A stretch of DNA of 64,000 nt from Bacillus norwichensis (GTDB lineage: Bacteria; Bacillota; Bacilli; Bacillales; Bacillaceae_C), in contig NZ_JACSPV010000021.1 of NCBI RefSeq assembly GCF_014836955.1, positions 1 through 64,000 on the forward strand. Reading direction: 5' to 3'. Each line of letters starts with the position of its first letter. Positions within the stretch are counted from its first letter, which is position 1. Positions 51,016 through 59,875 of the stretch are shown one piece after another. The notes beneath the pieces are model-generated. The model saw only the letters and a list, made by a program, of their open reading frames with translations, searched no databases and had not been told where the DNA came from. The translations under genes were made by a program, and so were the position numbers.

Positions 51016-52614
51016 TTGAAACCGGATCTGATTTTGCATCATGGGACAGTTGTTACAATGAACCAGAATTTTGAAATTGCGGAAGCTGTGGCAGTGAAAG
51101 GCGGAAAAATTTTGGCGATCGGTTCCAATGATGTGATCTTGCAATACAGCACCCCTCAAACGCAAGTTATTGACCTAAAGGAAAAAACGGTGACGCCGGG
51201 TTTTATCGATGCGCATCAGCATATGATTAACTTTGGCTTTAACTTGGCAAATGTAAATTGCAGAAAAGCTTCGATCGAAGAAGTCGTTTCTGTAATAAAG
51301 GAAAGGGCTGAAGCGAGCCGGCCTGAAGAATGGATTATCGGCTGGGGGTATGATGAAGCCGGCTTTAAGGAAAATAGAAGCCTTCATAAAGACGACTTTG
51401 AAGGAATCCCGAACCCTGTTTATATCATGAGATACTGCCATCATGCAGCAACAGTGAACGACAAGGCATTGAAGCTGGCAGGCATAACGAATGAAACAAC
51501 TGTAGATAACGGGATTATTGAAAAAGATGACTCCGGGGAAGTAACAGGTGTGCTCGTAGAACAAGGAAAGTCACTCGTTGAAAATGTCATGCCGCCTTAT
51601 ACAAAACACCAGATGAAAAATGCAGTTAAACTGGCCAACGACCAATATATAAAGGATGGCATTACAAGCGTTCACGAAGCAGGGCTTGGCTTTTTCTCAG
51701 ATGCGTTTCAAGAATTCGATGTTCTTAAGGAAATGAAGGAAGAAGGAACATTGAATGTACGTATGTACGTTATGGTCCTGCAAGAAGTTTTCGAGGAGTT
51801 CCTGAAAACCTATTCTTCTTACGAATGGGACTATTTTATAAAAATAGGGTCTATGAAATTCTTCGGAGATGGAACGCTTAGCGGAAAAACCGCTGCTGTG
51901 TCCCAGGATTTTAAAAGCTCTCCAGGAGAAAAAGGAATGCTTCTATACTCCTTTGCGGACTTACTAGAAAGGGCAAAGATTGCCCATAGTCAGAACAAAC
52001 AAATTGCAGTCCATGCAATTGGAGACCGTGCGATCAATCAAGTGTTGGATGTATATGAAAAATTGTATAAAGATGATCCAAAGCCTAATCTTCGCCACCG
52101 GGTAGAGCATTCAACGGTTACGGATGAGGCCATTTTGGCCCGTATGAAAAAATTAGAGGCTATCCCGGTTCCTCAGCCATCTCTTGTATACTTCGCAGGA
52201 GACGTATACCTGGAAAATTTGAACGAGCCGGCTGTGCAAAATGTTTTTGCCAATAAAAACTTTATTGATGCTGGCTTGAAACCTGCAGGAAGCTCAGATT
52301 GTCCGATTATTCCAAGTTCTCCCCTATTAGGAATGGCTGTAGCGATGGACAGAATGACCGTCAACAATCATGTGTTTATTCCTGATCAAAGAGTTAGTCT
52401 CAGCGAAGCTTTGAGTATGTATACAATCAATGCTGCATATGCATCGTTTGAGGAAGATTTGAAAGGATCTCTGGAAGAGGGCAAGCTAGCAGATATGGTT
52501 GTCCTGCCAGAAGGTTTCTTACATTTTAAACCGGAAAAAATTAAAGAGACCGAGGTTGATATGACCATTATTGGGGGAGAAATTGTCTACAGTAAAGGTA
52601 CATTAAAAACCTAA
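51016..52614 (+). CDS. Amidohydrolase, YtcJ-like
   Basis: A 532-residue amidohydrolase of the YtcJ/D-aminoacylase-related group. The metal motif is FIDAHQHM; further His residues are in VHEAG, AVHAIGDRA and HRVEHSTVTD, and the final acidic residue region is SSDCPIIPSSPLLGM. Members hydrolyse amide bonds of varied small molecules. I prefer the TTG at 51016, giving MKPDLILHHGTVVTM, because AAGGAG lies 11 bases before it; the GTG at 51004 sits on that site. It lies 23 bases after the TRAP dctM gene, so it should act on the imported acid. Confidence 0.87.
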   Translation: MKPDLILHHGTVVTMNQNFEIAEAVAVKGGKILAIGSNDVILQYSTPQTQVIDLKEKTVTPGFIDAHQHMINFGFNLANVNCRKASIEEVVSVIKERAEASRPEEWIIGWGYDEAGFKENRSLHKDDFEGIPNPVYIMRYCHHAATVNDKALKLAGITNETTVDNGIIEKDDSGEVTGVLVEQGKSLVENVMPPYTKHQMKNAVKLANDQYIKDGITSVHEAGLGFFSDAFQEFDVLKEMKEEGTLNVRMYVMVLQEVFEEFLKTYSSYEWDYFIKIGSMKFFGDGTLSGKTAAVSQDFKSSPGEKGMLLYSFADLLERAKIAHSQNKQIAVHAIGDRAINQVLDVYEKLYKDDPKPNLRHRVEHSTVTDEAILARMKKLEAIPVPQPSLVYFAGDVYLENLNEPAVQNVFANKNFIDAGLKPAGSSDCPIIPSSPLLGMAVAMDRMTVNNHVFIPDQRVSLSEALSMYTINAAYASFEEDLKGSLEEGKLADMVVLPEGFLHFKPEKIKETEVDMTIIGGEIVYSKGTLKT

Positions 52615-53034
52615 GGAATATGCCTCTTATGAAAAGGCTATCAGACGGTAAAATGCCGGAGAAAAAGGGAGCTGGAAAAGCTTTTAGCATGCCTGGGCAA
52701 AGCTAACTTGGTGTTATGGATGGTTGTACGACCTCCACTGTTAAAATCATTCCCATCCGTCATGGCGGTACTTCTTTCATGGAGGAGGCTTACGCATAGG
52801 CTGCTAGGAAAGTCGGCGTATGTAGGTAACACGGAGCCCCGATACAACGAGTCTCTCAATTGGACTTCATATGGCTATGAGGGTTTCATGCTGCTTATTG
52901 GATTGATTGTACTAAGGCGGGAACTGGTATTAGGAATTAAATATAGGCAATAAAAACAGTTTTTAATAGAGTCTAAAACGTGGGTTAGAATTTTAAAAGA
53001 CAGAATTTTTCACTGAGCAGGAGGGATTATTAAA
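52615..53034. other. Gene-poor interval containing the left copy of a relic element
   Basis: No gene with a ribosome site and family match. It holds a roughly 100-base segment (52791-52890) resembling one at 53921-54020. AGGAGGG before the aldolase gene is at its right end. Confidence 0.5.
52791..52890. repeat. Diverged non-coding element, left copy
   Basis: Shares with the segment at 53921-54020 the pattern CTAG-AAA-GTCGGCGTAT, GAGC, ACGA, TCT-TCAAT-G and TTCATA--GCTAT at near-constant spacing, with many substitutions between. No transposase frame remains. It may be the structured end of a mobile element. Confidence 0.4.
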
Positions 53035-53784
53035 ATGGGATCTACTGTTGCATCGAATCATACGATTGAAAAAGAGAGACGATATAGAAAAGAACGTCTG
53101 GCTGCTACTTTTAGGTTATTTTCCAAATTTGGTTTTGATCATGGAGAAGCCGGTCACATTACTGTTAGAGATCCGGAATACCCTGATCATTACTGGGTGA
53201 ATCCATATCGAGTGCATTTCAGCCAAATCAAGGTATCCAATTTAGTTTTAGCGAATGATCAAGGTGAAGTAGTAGAAGGAGATTATGATGTCAATGCCGC
53301 GGCTTTGGTTATCCATTCAGCTGTACATAGGGCGAGACCAGATGTCATCGCTGCTGCTCATGCCCATACGACATACGGACAAATATGGTCTACTACCGGT
53401 AAGCTGCTTCAGCCGCTTACTCAAGACTCTTGTGCTTTTTACAAAGATCATAGTATTTTCGACGATTATACAGGGGTCGTTTTAAAGAAAAACGAAGGCG
53501 ATCGAATTGCTGATGCGTTGGGAAATAATAAAGCTGTAATATTAAGAAATCATGGCTTACTGTCTGTCGGCAAAAGCGTTGAAGAAGCAGTATGGTGGTT
53601 TATTTTAATGGAAAGAGCCTGCAGAGAACATGTATACGCGCATTCTATTGGAAACCCGATAGAAATCGATGAGAAATACGCAGATATCACTTACCAGCAG
53701 GAAGGTACTCCTGAGGCTGCTAAAGGCATGTTCCAGCCTCTTTGGGACCGCATTGTGGCTGAACAGCCTGATTTTCTAAACTAA
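53035..53784 (+). CDS. Class II aldolase/adducin family protein
   Basis: A 249-residue zinc-dependent aldolase-like protein. Metal ligands are expected in AAHAHTTYG (two His) and RNHGLL (third His); the N-terminal GHITVRDPEYPDHYWVNPY and IHSAVHRARPDV are family-typical. Members include fuculose-phosphate aldolase and decarboxylase- or epimerase-like proteins; this one resembles the catabolic group with a long N-terminus. It is separated from the amidohydrolase by 420 bases of decayed sequence, so it may have its own promoter. The ATG follows AGGAGGG. Confidence 0.88.
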   Translation: MGSTVASNHTIEKERRYRKERLAATFRLFSKFGFDHGEAGHITVRDPEYPDHYWVNPYRVHFSQIKVSNLVLANDQGEVVEGDYDVNAAALVIHSAVHRARPDVIAAAHAHTTYGQIWSTTGKLLQPLTQDSCAFYKDHSIFDDYTGVVLKKNEGDRIADALGNNKAVILRNHGLLSVGKSVEEAVWWFILMERACREHVYAHSIGNPIEIDEKYADITYQQEGTPEAAKGMFQPLWDRIVAEQPDFLN

Positions 53785-53920
53785 TAAACCGTCAATTTCC
53801 CTTCACTTCTTGAAACTGTATGGTTTACACTTTTTATTCGACGGCTATTTAAATCAAAATATAGATTACTCAGTATGTTCTTCCAGCAGTTGAGTGAGTA
53901 TTGATGCAATTGCTGATCGT

Positions 53921-54110
53921 GTCATGCAAAAGCCTCTAGAAAGGTCGGCGTATACGTGCCGTCTTGAGCAGGGTGCTACGAATCTATCAATCGAATTTCA
54001 TAACGCTATATAGGACCCAACGCTACTTGGCGCGTGCGCTGAAAGAGTAGGTAGAGAGGTCATTCAATAGGCATTTCAGGAAGAGTTAAGCCATTTGTGC
54101 AAGCGGGGGG
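53921..54110. repeat. Diverged non-coding element, right copy
   Basis: The counterpart of 52791-52890, extending further right with CCCAACGCTACTTGGCGCGTGCGC. The two copies flank the class II aldolase gene. Identity to a named mobile element could not be established from the sequence. Confidence 0.4.
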
Positions 54111-54141
54111 CGAAAGGCAGCTTTGTAAAAAAGATTAATGA

Positions 54142-54173
54142 AAATCACCCCTTTATTTTTGGGGGTGATTATT
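54142..54173 (+). terminator. Terminator-like hairpin downstream of the aldolase gene
   Basis: AATCACCCC/GGGGTGATT arms around a T-rich loop, followed by ATTTAAT; the T-run is weak. Confidence 0.5.
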
Positions 54174-54307
54174 TAATAGTTACTAATGTTATGATTTAAA
54201 ATTGTCTTGTAAAAAATTCACTTAAACCCAAGGGAGCAGGAAAATGGAATAAGAAATTTATTAATTCGATTTTGATGGAATTTTTAAAATTATATAGAAT
54301 AGTTAAA

Positions 54308-54576
54308 CGTAGATATTTTCAAAAAGGTGGGGACAATCGGTCTCATCAAGTTCACATCTATCAGATTGGGAGTCATGAAATAAAAAGGCATCTGGCTTTT
54401 CGAGATTATTTAAAAACACACCCAGATGAAATGAAGGATTATGGGAATTAAAAGAAAAATTTGCACGACAATTTCCTAATGATATTAGATCGTACATAAA
54501 TGGTAAAGATGATTTTGTTAAAGAAATCGAACTAAAAGCACTGGAATGGTATAAAGATAATCAAAATAAATTATAA
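54308..54576 (+). pseudogene. GrpB family (UPF0157) pseudogene fragment
   Basis: Translating from 54308 gives RRYFQKGGDNRSHQVHIYQI, then EIKRHLAFRDYLKTHPDEMK and a stop. Shifting frame by one base gives ELKEKFARQFPNDIRSYING, then KDDFVKEIELKALEWYKDNQ. Together these are the C-terminal half of a GrpB-family protein (HLAFRDYL, ELK, NDI--YI-GKD-FV-EIE--AL-WY). The N-terminal half is missing and a one-base deletion breaks the frame at about 54450, so the gene is dead. Confidence 0.8.
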
Positions 54577-54871
54577 AATAAGGGCTACCTGTGCGCACTA
54601 AGAAAGCGATATTCCGAACTGTGTGATGAGGCCCTCTCTCACTAACGGAACGGTGAGAAGACCCTATTTTCAAACGAGCACTTCAAAGCGACGAGCTGTT
54701 GTAATCGAGGACCAGACAACTCCTAATGATTCTATCTGTGGAACAAGGTGAAAAATAGACGTTATTTAAGGCCCAACTCCTCGGAGTGGGCCTTGTTAAA
54801 TTAAGGACTGGGACTGGAAGCTAATGCTTCTAAAGTTTAAACTTAAGGTATCTGAAAAAGGGGAGATTCCT

Positions 54872-56740
54872 TTGATTAACATAAAACTTATTGTGCCTCG
54901 CAAAGGTTATATAAAGCATGCTATGAAAAGGTTTGAGGAGTTCATTTACCAAGAAGCGAAGGATGCGCCAGAGGAAAACATAGCGTTTCAATTGGAGGAA
55001 GTTGTGATTCCTACTGATAAAATTCATCAGGCAAAGGTTGACGCGGACGTCATTATTTCAAGAGGATTGGTGACCAAACTTTTAAAAGAACACAATGAAT
55101 CGATCCCCATCGTGGATATACCAGTCCAAGGAATTGATTTAATCCGCAGTCTTGTGGAATGCAAGGAACGTTTCGGGAGAAAAAAGGTTGCTGTCGTTGG
55201 GGCTGCCAATATGATCTATGGTGTTGAGAATCTAGAGTCCATCATAGACTTGCCGATACAAAAATATATTTTGAATGATATCACAGCATCGAACCGGACA
55301 GTCGATGAGGCGGTAAGTGATGGATGTGAAATTGTGTTGAGCGGCCTAAATACGAATAAATATGCTGAACGAATAGGTCTGCAGACGATGCTGATTGAAA
55401 CTGGGAAAGAATCCTTCCGCCAGGCGCTAGTTGAAGCGAAGCGTCTAGCTATTGTCAGCAGAATAGAACAAGAGAAGGCCAAACGCTATCAGACGATTCT
55501 TGACCATGCGTATGAAGGTGTGATTGCTGTTGATTTAAAAAAGAGGGTTTCTGTATTTAATTCTTCTGCGCAAAAAATTTTATCTATCTATGACAAGAGT
55601 TTGATCGGGGCTCCTGTGACTGTCATTTTAAATAAGGGGAAGCTTCTGGAACTTCTCATCAGTCAAAATGATTTTCAAGAAGAAATTGTGAGTTATGGGA
55701 CGATACAATTATCTGTAAAAAAAGCAGGAATCTTTTTAAAAGGTAAAAAGACCGGTGATATGGTTGCCTTTCAAGATGTTACTGGGATTCAGGAAATGGA
55801 AGGGAAGATTCGTAAAAAGATTCATTCGAGAGGGCATATAGCCAAATATAGCTTTTGCGATATCGTTTTTGAAAGCGAATTGATCAAACAGACGATTGAA
55901 ACTGCAAAGCTCTATAGTGAGGCGGATTCTAATATTTTAATTGTCGGCGAGACTGGGACGGGGAAGGAAATGTTCGCCCAAAGTATTCATAATAACAGCG
56001 ATCGCAAGAATAATCCTTTTGTTGCAATCAACTGTGCGGCTCTTCCTGAAAGCCTGCTTGAGAGCGAGCTGTTTGGATATGCGGAAGGTGCTTTCACAGG
56101 GGCAATGAAAGGCGGAAAACAGGGGTTTTTTGAATTGGCCCATAGAGGAACCCTTTTTTTGGATGAGATTGGAGAAATTTCTCCCAATCTTCAAAGCCGC
56201 CTGCTCCGTGTACTGCAGGAACGGGAGATTATGCGGATTGGTGACGACAGAATCATCCCTGTCGATGTAAGGATAATTGCTGCCACCAATAAAAATTTGA
56301 TGGATATGGTTAAAAACAATGAATTCAGAGCTGATCTCTTTTACCGATTGAGTGTACTGGATCTTCAATTGCCTCCCCTACGTGAACATCGCGAGGATAT
56401 TCCTGTTTTGGCAGAAGTATTTATGAAAAAAAGCCAATTGACCGATGAAGCGAAGGAAAGGTTAAAGGAAGAGGAATGGGAAGGCAATGTCCGACAACTT
56501 CAAAACTTTTGTGAGCGGTTGACGGTCCTTTGTAAGGATCAAAAAATTAATGTGTCGGAAGTGGAAAAACACCTTCCAAAAAAGACTGTAACAGACCGGT
56601 TGTATGTTTCAGAAAAAGAGCGGATTCTTATGGCTCTTGAAAAACATCATTTTCATAGGGGAAAAGCTGCATCTGAATTGGGGATGAGTCGCACTACATT
56701 CTGGAGGAAATTGAAAAAATGGAGCATTGAAACAGATTAA
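54872..56740 (+). CDS. PrpR-type sigma-54-dependent activator
   Basis: A 622-residue enhancer-binding protein. The N-terminal PrpR_N sensor (about 1-180) has DADVIISRGLVTKLL and PIVDIPVQGIDLIRSL. A PAS-like domain follows (about 205-310), then the AAA+ domain with Walker A GETGTGKE (about 356-363) and the sigma-54 contact loop GAFTGA (about 406-411). A Fis-type HTH (FHRGKAASELGMSRTTFWRKL) ends the protein. I chose the TTG at 54872, preceded by AAAGGGGAG; the ATG at 54824 has no site. In bacilli, relatives control acid catabolism. The next genes, glcD-glcF, have a -24/-12 promoter, making them the likely target. Confidence 0.9.
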   Translation: MINIKLIVPRKGYIKHAMKRFEEFIYQEAKDAPEENIAFQLEEVVIPTDKIHQAKVDADVIISRGLVTKLLKEHNESIPIVDIPVQGIDLIRSLVECKERFGRKKVAVVGAANMIYGVENLESIIDLPIQKYILNDITASNRTVDEAVSDGCEIVLSGLNTNKYAERIGLQTMLIETGKESFRQALVEAKRLAIVSRIEQEKAKRYQTILDHAYEGVIAVDLKKRVSVFNSSAQKILSIYDKSLIGAPVTVILNKGKLLELLISQNDFQEEIVSYGTIQLSVKKAGIFLKGKKTGDMVAFQDVTGIQEMEGKIRKKIHSRGHIAKYSFCDIVFESELIKQTIETAKLYSEADSNILIVGETGTGKEMFAQSIHNNSDRKNNPFVAINCAALPESLLESELFGYAEGAFTGAMKGGKQGFFELAHRGTLFLDEIGEISPNLQSRLLRVLQEREIMRIGDDRIIPVDVRIIAATNKNLMDMVKNNEFRADLFYRLSVLDLQLPPLREHREDIPVLAEVFMKKSQLTDEAKERLKEEEWEGNVRQLQNFCERLTVLCKDQKINVSEVEKHLPKKTVTDRLYVSEKERILMALEKHHFHRGKAASELGMSRTTFWRKLKKWSIETD

Positions 56741-56749
56741 AACAAAAAG

Positions 56750-56774
56750 GAAACAATATGTTTCAAAATGTTTC
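56750..56774. promoter_or_regulatory. Candidate upstream activator sites for the PrpR-type regulator
   Basis: A palindrome GAAACA-ATA-TGTTTC (56750-56764) is followed after 4 bases by another TGTTTC half site. It lies about 85 bases before the predicted transcription start, a normal enhancer distance for sigma-54 systems. Confidence 0.55.
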
Positions 56775-56814
56775 GGTGAGAAATAATATATACACAAGAA
56801 AGCCCGTTTTCACA

Positions 56815-56832
56815 TTGGAATAATAATTGCAT
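56815..56832 (+). promoter_or_regulatory. Sigma-54 (-24/-12) promoter of glcD-glcF
   Basis: TTGGAATAATAATTGCAT. The invariant GG (56817-56818) and GC (56829-56830) are separated by 10 bases, as required. The TTGCA half is perfect; the -24 half has TTGGAA rather than TTGGCA. Confidence 0.75.
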
Positions 56833-56879
56833 GAATAACTAGTGAAGAATTCACTTTTCTATAGATGGAGTGACCCCAT

Positions 56880-58286
56880 ATGGAAACAGAACAATTATGT
56901 AAGTTAGTCGAATCCATTTTTCCCCAAAAGCGTATTTTAACCAATCTGGCTGATCGCTATTCGTACAGCTTTGATGCATCATTCGGGGAATATTTGCCGG
57001 ACTTGGTTGTCCAGCCCGAAAATAAAGAAGAGATTGCTTCACTTATCAAAGTGGCCAATGAATATAAAATTCCGGTTTATCCGAGAGGAGCAGCTACGTC
57101 TTTAAGCGGAGGTTCATTGGCTGTGAAAGGCGGCATCGTTTTGGATATGTCGCAATTTAAAAAACATCTTGTCATCGACCGTGAAAATTTACTGGCTATT
57201 GTTTCTCCAAGTGTGATTACTAGTGATATTCATAAACAGGCAGAGGCTGTCGGTCTATTTTACCCACCTGATCCAAGCAGTTCCCATGTCTCCACAATCG
57301 GTGGTAACCTCCTTGAAAACTCCAGTGGTCCTAAAGGGTTGAAATATGGTACGACAAAAGAGTATGTGATTGGTTTAGAGGTCGTCACACCGACAGGAGA
57401 AATAATCCGAACCGGCGGCAAGACGGTCAAGAATGTAACCGGATATGATTTAACGCGCCTGATCGTAGGGTCTGAAGGCACGCTAGGAATCGTGACGGAA
57501 GCGATTTTGAGACTGATACCAAAGCCGCAGGCAAGAAAAACCTTGTTGGCCTCTTTTGATCGATTGATCGATTCAGGGCATGCCATCACGAATATTTTAT
57601 CTGCGGGCATTTTACCGAGTGCGATGGAATTGATGGATAATGCCTGTATTCGTGCAGTTGAAAATTATACTCCGAGTGGATTGCCTGTTGATGCGGAAGC
57701 GATTATCATTGTTGAAATCGACGGACATAAAGCGGCCATTGAAGAAGAGATTAAGCGGTGTGAGGAAATATGCTTCAAACAACATGCTACAAAAGTAAAA
57801 GTGGCCCAGGATGAGGCTTCAAGGGCGAGCATCTGGAAAGCGAGAAAAATGGTGTCTCCTGCTATTACCCAAATGGGTCCGACAAAAATTTCCGAGGACG
57901 CCACTGTTCCAAGGAGCGAAATACCGAAAATGATGGAACGGCTGCATGCCATCCGGGATAAATATCAACTGAACCTTGTTGTATTTGGTCATGCTGGAGA
58001 TGGAAATCTTCATCCGAATATTATTACGGATAAACGAAAGGTCAAAGAAATGAAGCGGGTAGAAGAGGCGGTCAGTGAGATTTTTGAAGCAGCTGTTGAA
58101 CTTGGCGGAACCCTTTCCGGCGAGCATGGAATTGGCACGTTGAAGGCGCCTTATATGGAAATGGAATTAGGCCAAGACGGTCTTATGATGATGAAAAAGA
58201 TTAAAGAAGCTTGGGATCCGAATGGAATTTTGAATCCAGGTAAAATTTTTCCACAGACAGGTCAGACAAAGGTGACATTACTATGA
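56880..58286 (+). CDS. glcD: FAD-linked oxidase, glycolate oxidase subunit GlcD type
   Basis: A 468-residue FAD-dependent 2-hydroxyacid dehydrogenase. The PCMH FAD-binding motif lies in PRGAATSLSGGSL (68-80), followed by PPDPSSSHVSTIGGNLLENSSGP and KTVKNVTGYDLTRL. The C-terminal FAD-oxidase domain has FGHAGDGNLHPN and LSGEHGIGTLKAPYM with the conserved active-site His residues. It oxidises glycolate or D-lactate and passes electrons to the GlcF-type protein encoded next (4-base overlap). glcE is absent, as in many bacilli. The ATG is preceded by GATGGAGTGA. Confidence 0.9.
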   Translation: METEQLCKLVESIFPQKRILTNLADRYSYSFDASFGEYLPDLVVQPENKEEIASLIKVANEYKIPVYPRGAATSLSGGSLAVKGGIVLDMSQFKKHLVIDRENLLAIVSPSVITSDIHKQAEAVGLFYPPDPSSSHVSTIGGNLLENSSGPKGLKYGTTKEYVIGLEVVTPTGEIIRTGGKTVKNVTGYDLTRLIVGSEGTLGIVTEAILRLIPKPQARKTLLASFDRLIDSGHAITNILSAGILPSAMELMDNACIRAVENYTPSGLPVDAEAIIIVEIDGHKAAIEEEIKRCEEICFKQHATKVKVAQDEASRASIWKARKMVSPAITQMGPTKISEDATVPRSEIPKMMERLHAIRDKYQLNLVVFGHAGDGNLHPNIITDKRKVKEMKRVEEAVSEIFEAAVELGGTLSGEHGIGTLKAPYMEMELGQDGLMMMKKIKEAWDPNGILNPGKIFPQTGQTKVTLL

Positions 58287-59614
58287 GTAAATCAATCTGC
58301 CATCAAGAAGATAAATATCTTTCATTACTCCGTGACCTATCATATGAAGCCGCCAATATGTGTGTTCAATGTGGATATTGTTTACCTGCATGCCCAACCT
58401 ACGAATCAATGGGCAATGAAGCACAGTCCCCGCGAGGACGGATTAATCTTGTGAAAATGGCTGCTGAAGGAAAAATAGATTTGCAGCAGGATCTTGCGGA
58501 ACCAATCGATTTATGTCTTGGATGCCGTGCATGTGAAGTCGCGTGCCCAGTCAATGTTCCATACGGTCAAATCTACGAATCTGCAAGGGAAGTTATTGCC
58601 CTGCAGCAAAAAGAGGAACGGAGAAAGCTCTCTTCAGGAGCAAAAGTTAGAGTCCAAGTATTAAACAACCTTTTTCCGCATCAAAGCCGTCTTCGTTTTT
58701 TGGGTAATGCGACTTGGCTTTACCAAAAAACTGGTATAAACAAGGTGGCACAAAAGCTGAAGCTTGTCAGTAAAATATCGGAACCGATGGGGCAGTTTGA
58801 AAAAATCCTCCCTTCCGTGGAGTCCCCTTCAAAACGCTATAGATTCGGAGATGTCTTTCCTTCCCGCGGTCCTAAAAAAATGACTGTTGCATTTTTTTCA
58901 GGATGCATTATGGATGCGGTAATGTCAAAGATTAACAGATTGACGATTGAATTGCTCCAAAGCGTTGGTTGTGAAGTGGTCATCCCAAAAGGTCAAAATT
59001 GCTGTGGAGCTCTTCATTCTCATCAAGGGAACATGGAGGAAGCTAAGGAGCTTGCTAAAGCAAATATTTACGCATTCGAAACCTCGTCCGCTGACTTTTT
59101 TATCAACAATGCTGGCGGGTGCGGAGCAATGCTTCGTGAATACGACCACTTGTTCAAGGACGATGCCGAATGGCAAGCGCGTGCGAAATCCTTTGTGGAA
59201 AAAACACGGGATATAACTGAAGTCCTTGTAGAACTTGGACCGTTACCCTTTAAAAAAGAATGGGACGGAATCATTACTTACCAGGATTCCTGCCATTTGC
59301 GAAATGTCCAGGGGGTATCGGAGCAGCCGAGAGAGCTCCTTCGTTCAGTTCCGGGTGCGACGATTGTTGAAATGGAAGGAAGCGATCGTTGCTGTGCGTC
59401 AGGAGGAATCTATAATCTCGTCCATTTTGAAGAATCTATGAAAATATTGGATGAAAAAATGGAGAACGTAAAGGCAACGACTGCCCAGACAATTGTCACA
59501 ACGAATCCCGGCTGCTTACTGCAAATGAAGCTGGGAGTGGAAAGGAGCGGTCTAAAACATGCTAGGGCTCTTCATATAGTAGAAGTTCTGGCGGAAGCCT
59601 GCGATATTCAATAA
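58283..59614 (+). CDS. glcF: Glycolate oxidase iron-sulfur subunit, GlcF type
   Basis: A 443-residue electron-transfer protein. Two [4Fe-4S] motifs are present: Cys27, 30, 33, 37 (CVQCGYCLPACP) and Cys78, 81, 84, 88 (CLGCRACEVACP). Two CCG domains follow, seen as FFSGCIMDAVMS with QNCCGALHSHQG and as DSCHLRN with DRCCASGG. It accepts electrons from GlcD and probably passes them to the quinone pool. Its start overlaps the glcD stop by 4 bases, and a terminator follows, so glcDF forms a two-gene operon. Confidence 0.92.
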   Translation: MSKSICHQEDKYLSLLRDLSYEAANMCVQCGYCLPACPTYESMGNEAQSPRGRINLVKMAAEGKIDLQQDLAEPIDLCLGCRACEVACPVNVPYGQIYESAREVIALQQKEERRKLSSGAKVRVQVLNNLFPHQSRLRFLGNATWLYQKTGINKVAQKLKLVSKISEPMGQFEKILPSVESPSKRYRFGDVFPSRGPKKMTVAFFSGCIMDAVMSKINRLTIELLQSVGCEVVIPKGQNCCGALHSHQGNMEEAKELAKANIYAFETSSADFFINNAGGCGAMLREYDHLFKDDAEWQARAKSFVEKTRDITEVLVELGPLPFKKEWDGIITYQDSCHLRNVQGVSEQPRELLRSVPGATIVEMEGSDRCCASGGIYNLVHFEESMKILDEKMENVKATTAQTIVTTNPGCLLQMKLGVERSGLKHARALHIVEVLAEACDIQ

Positions 59615-59632
59615 AGAATGAAATGTGACCAG

Positions 59633-59661
59633 AACCCGGCACCATGAGTGCCGGGTTTGTT
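59633..59661 (+). terminator. Terminator of glcDF
   Basis: Perfect arms AACCCGGCAC/GTGCCGGGTT with a 5-base loop, followed by TG then TTC; the T-run is short but the stem is strong. Confidence 0.75.
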
Positions 59662-59875
59662 CATGTTGAAAGAATGGCTAAATATTAGTGGGAATTTCCT
59701 AGCCAGTCCTTTCGCAAAACAATCGCGGTTTTATATCAGTACACAATCATTTGAATAACATTTGTTATAAAAATTCGAAAATTATGTGAACAAATACAGA
59801 ATTGTTTCTAAAGTACCTATTATTAATTTTATATTACCGTATAATCCAACTATATTAAATAGAAGGAGTGATTGT

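Larger units (their letters stand above)
53785..54871. other. Decayed interval between aldolase and sigma-54 activator genes
   Basis: Over 1 kb without an intact gene. From left to right it holds the right copy of the relic element, a hairpin terminator, a GrpB pseudogene fragment and a terminator-like hairpin at 54768-54797 (AAGGCCC-ACTCC/GGAGT-GGGCCTT). This looks like the scar of past insertion and deletion. Confidence 0.6.

Noticed and set aside
52700-52953. An 81-codon open frame before the aldolase gene
   Set aside because: No ribosome site or family match; it overlaps the left relic element.
54824-54871. Upstream ATG start for the sigma-54 activator
   Set aside because: No ribosome site; AAAGGGGAG lies just before the TTG at 54872, and the added 16 residues do not resemble the family N-terminus.
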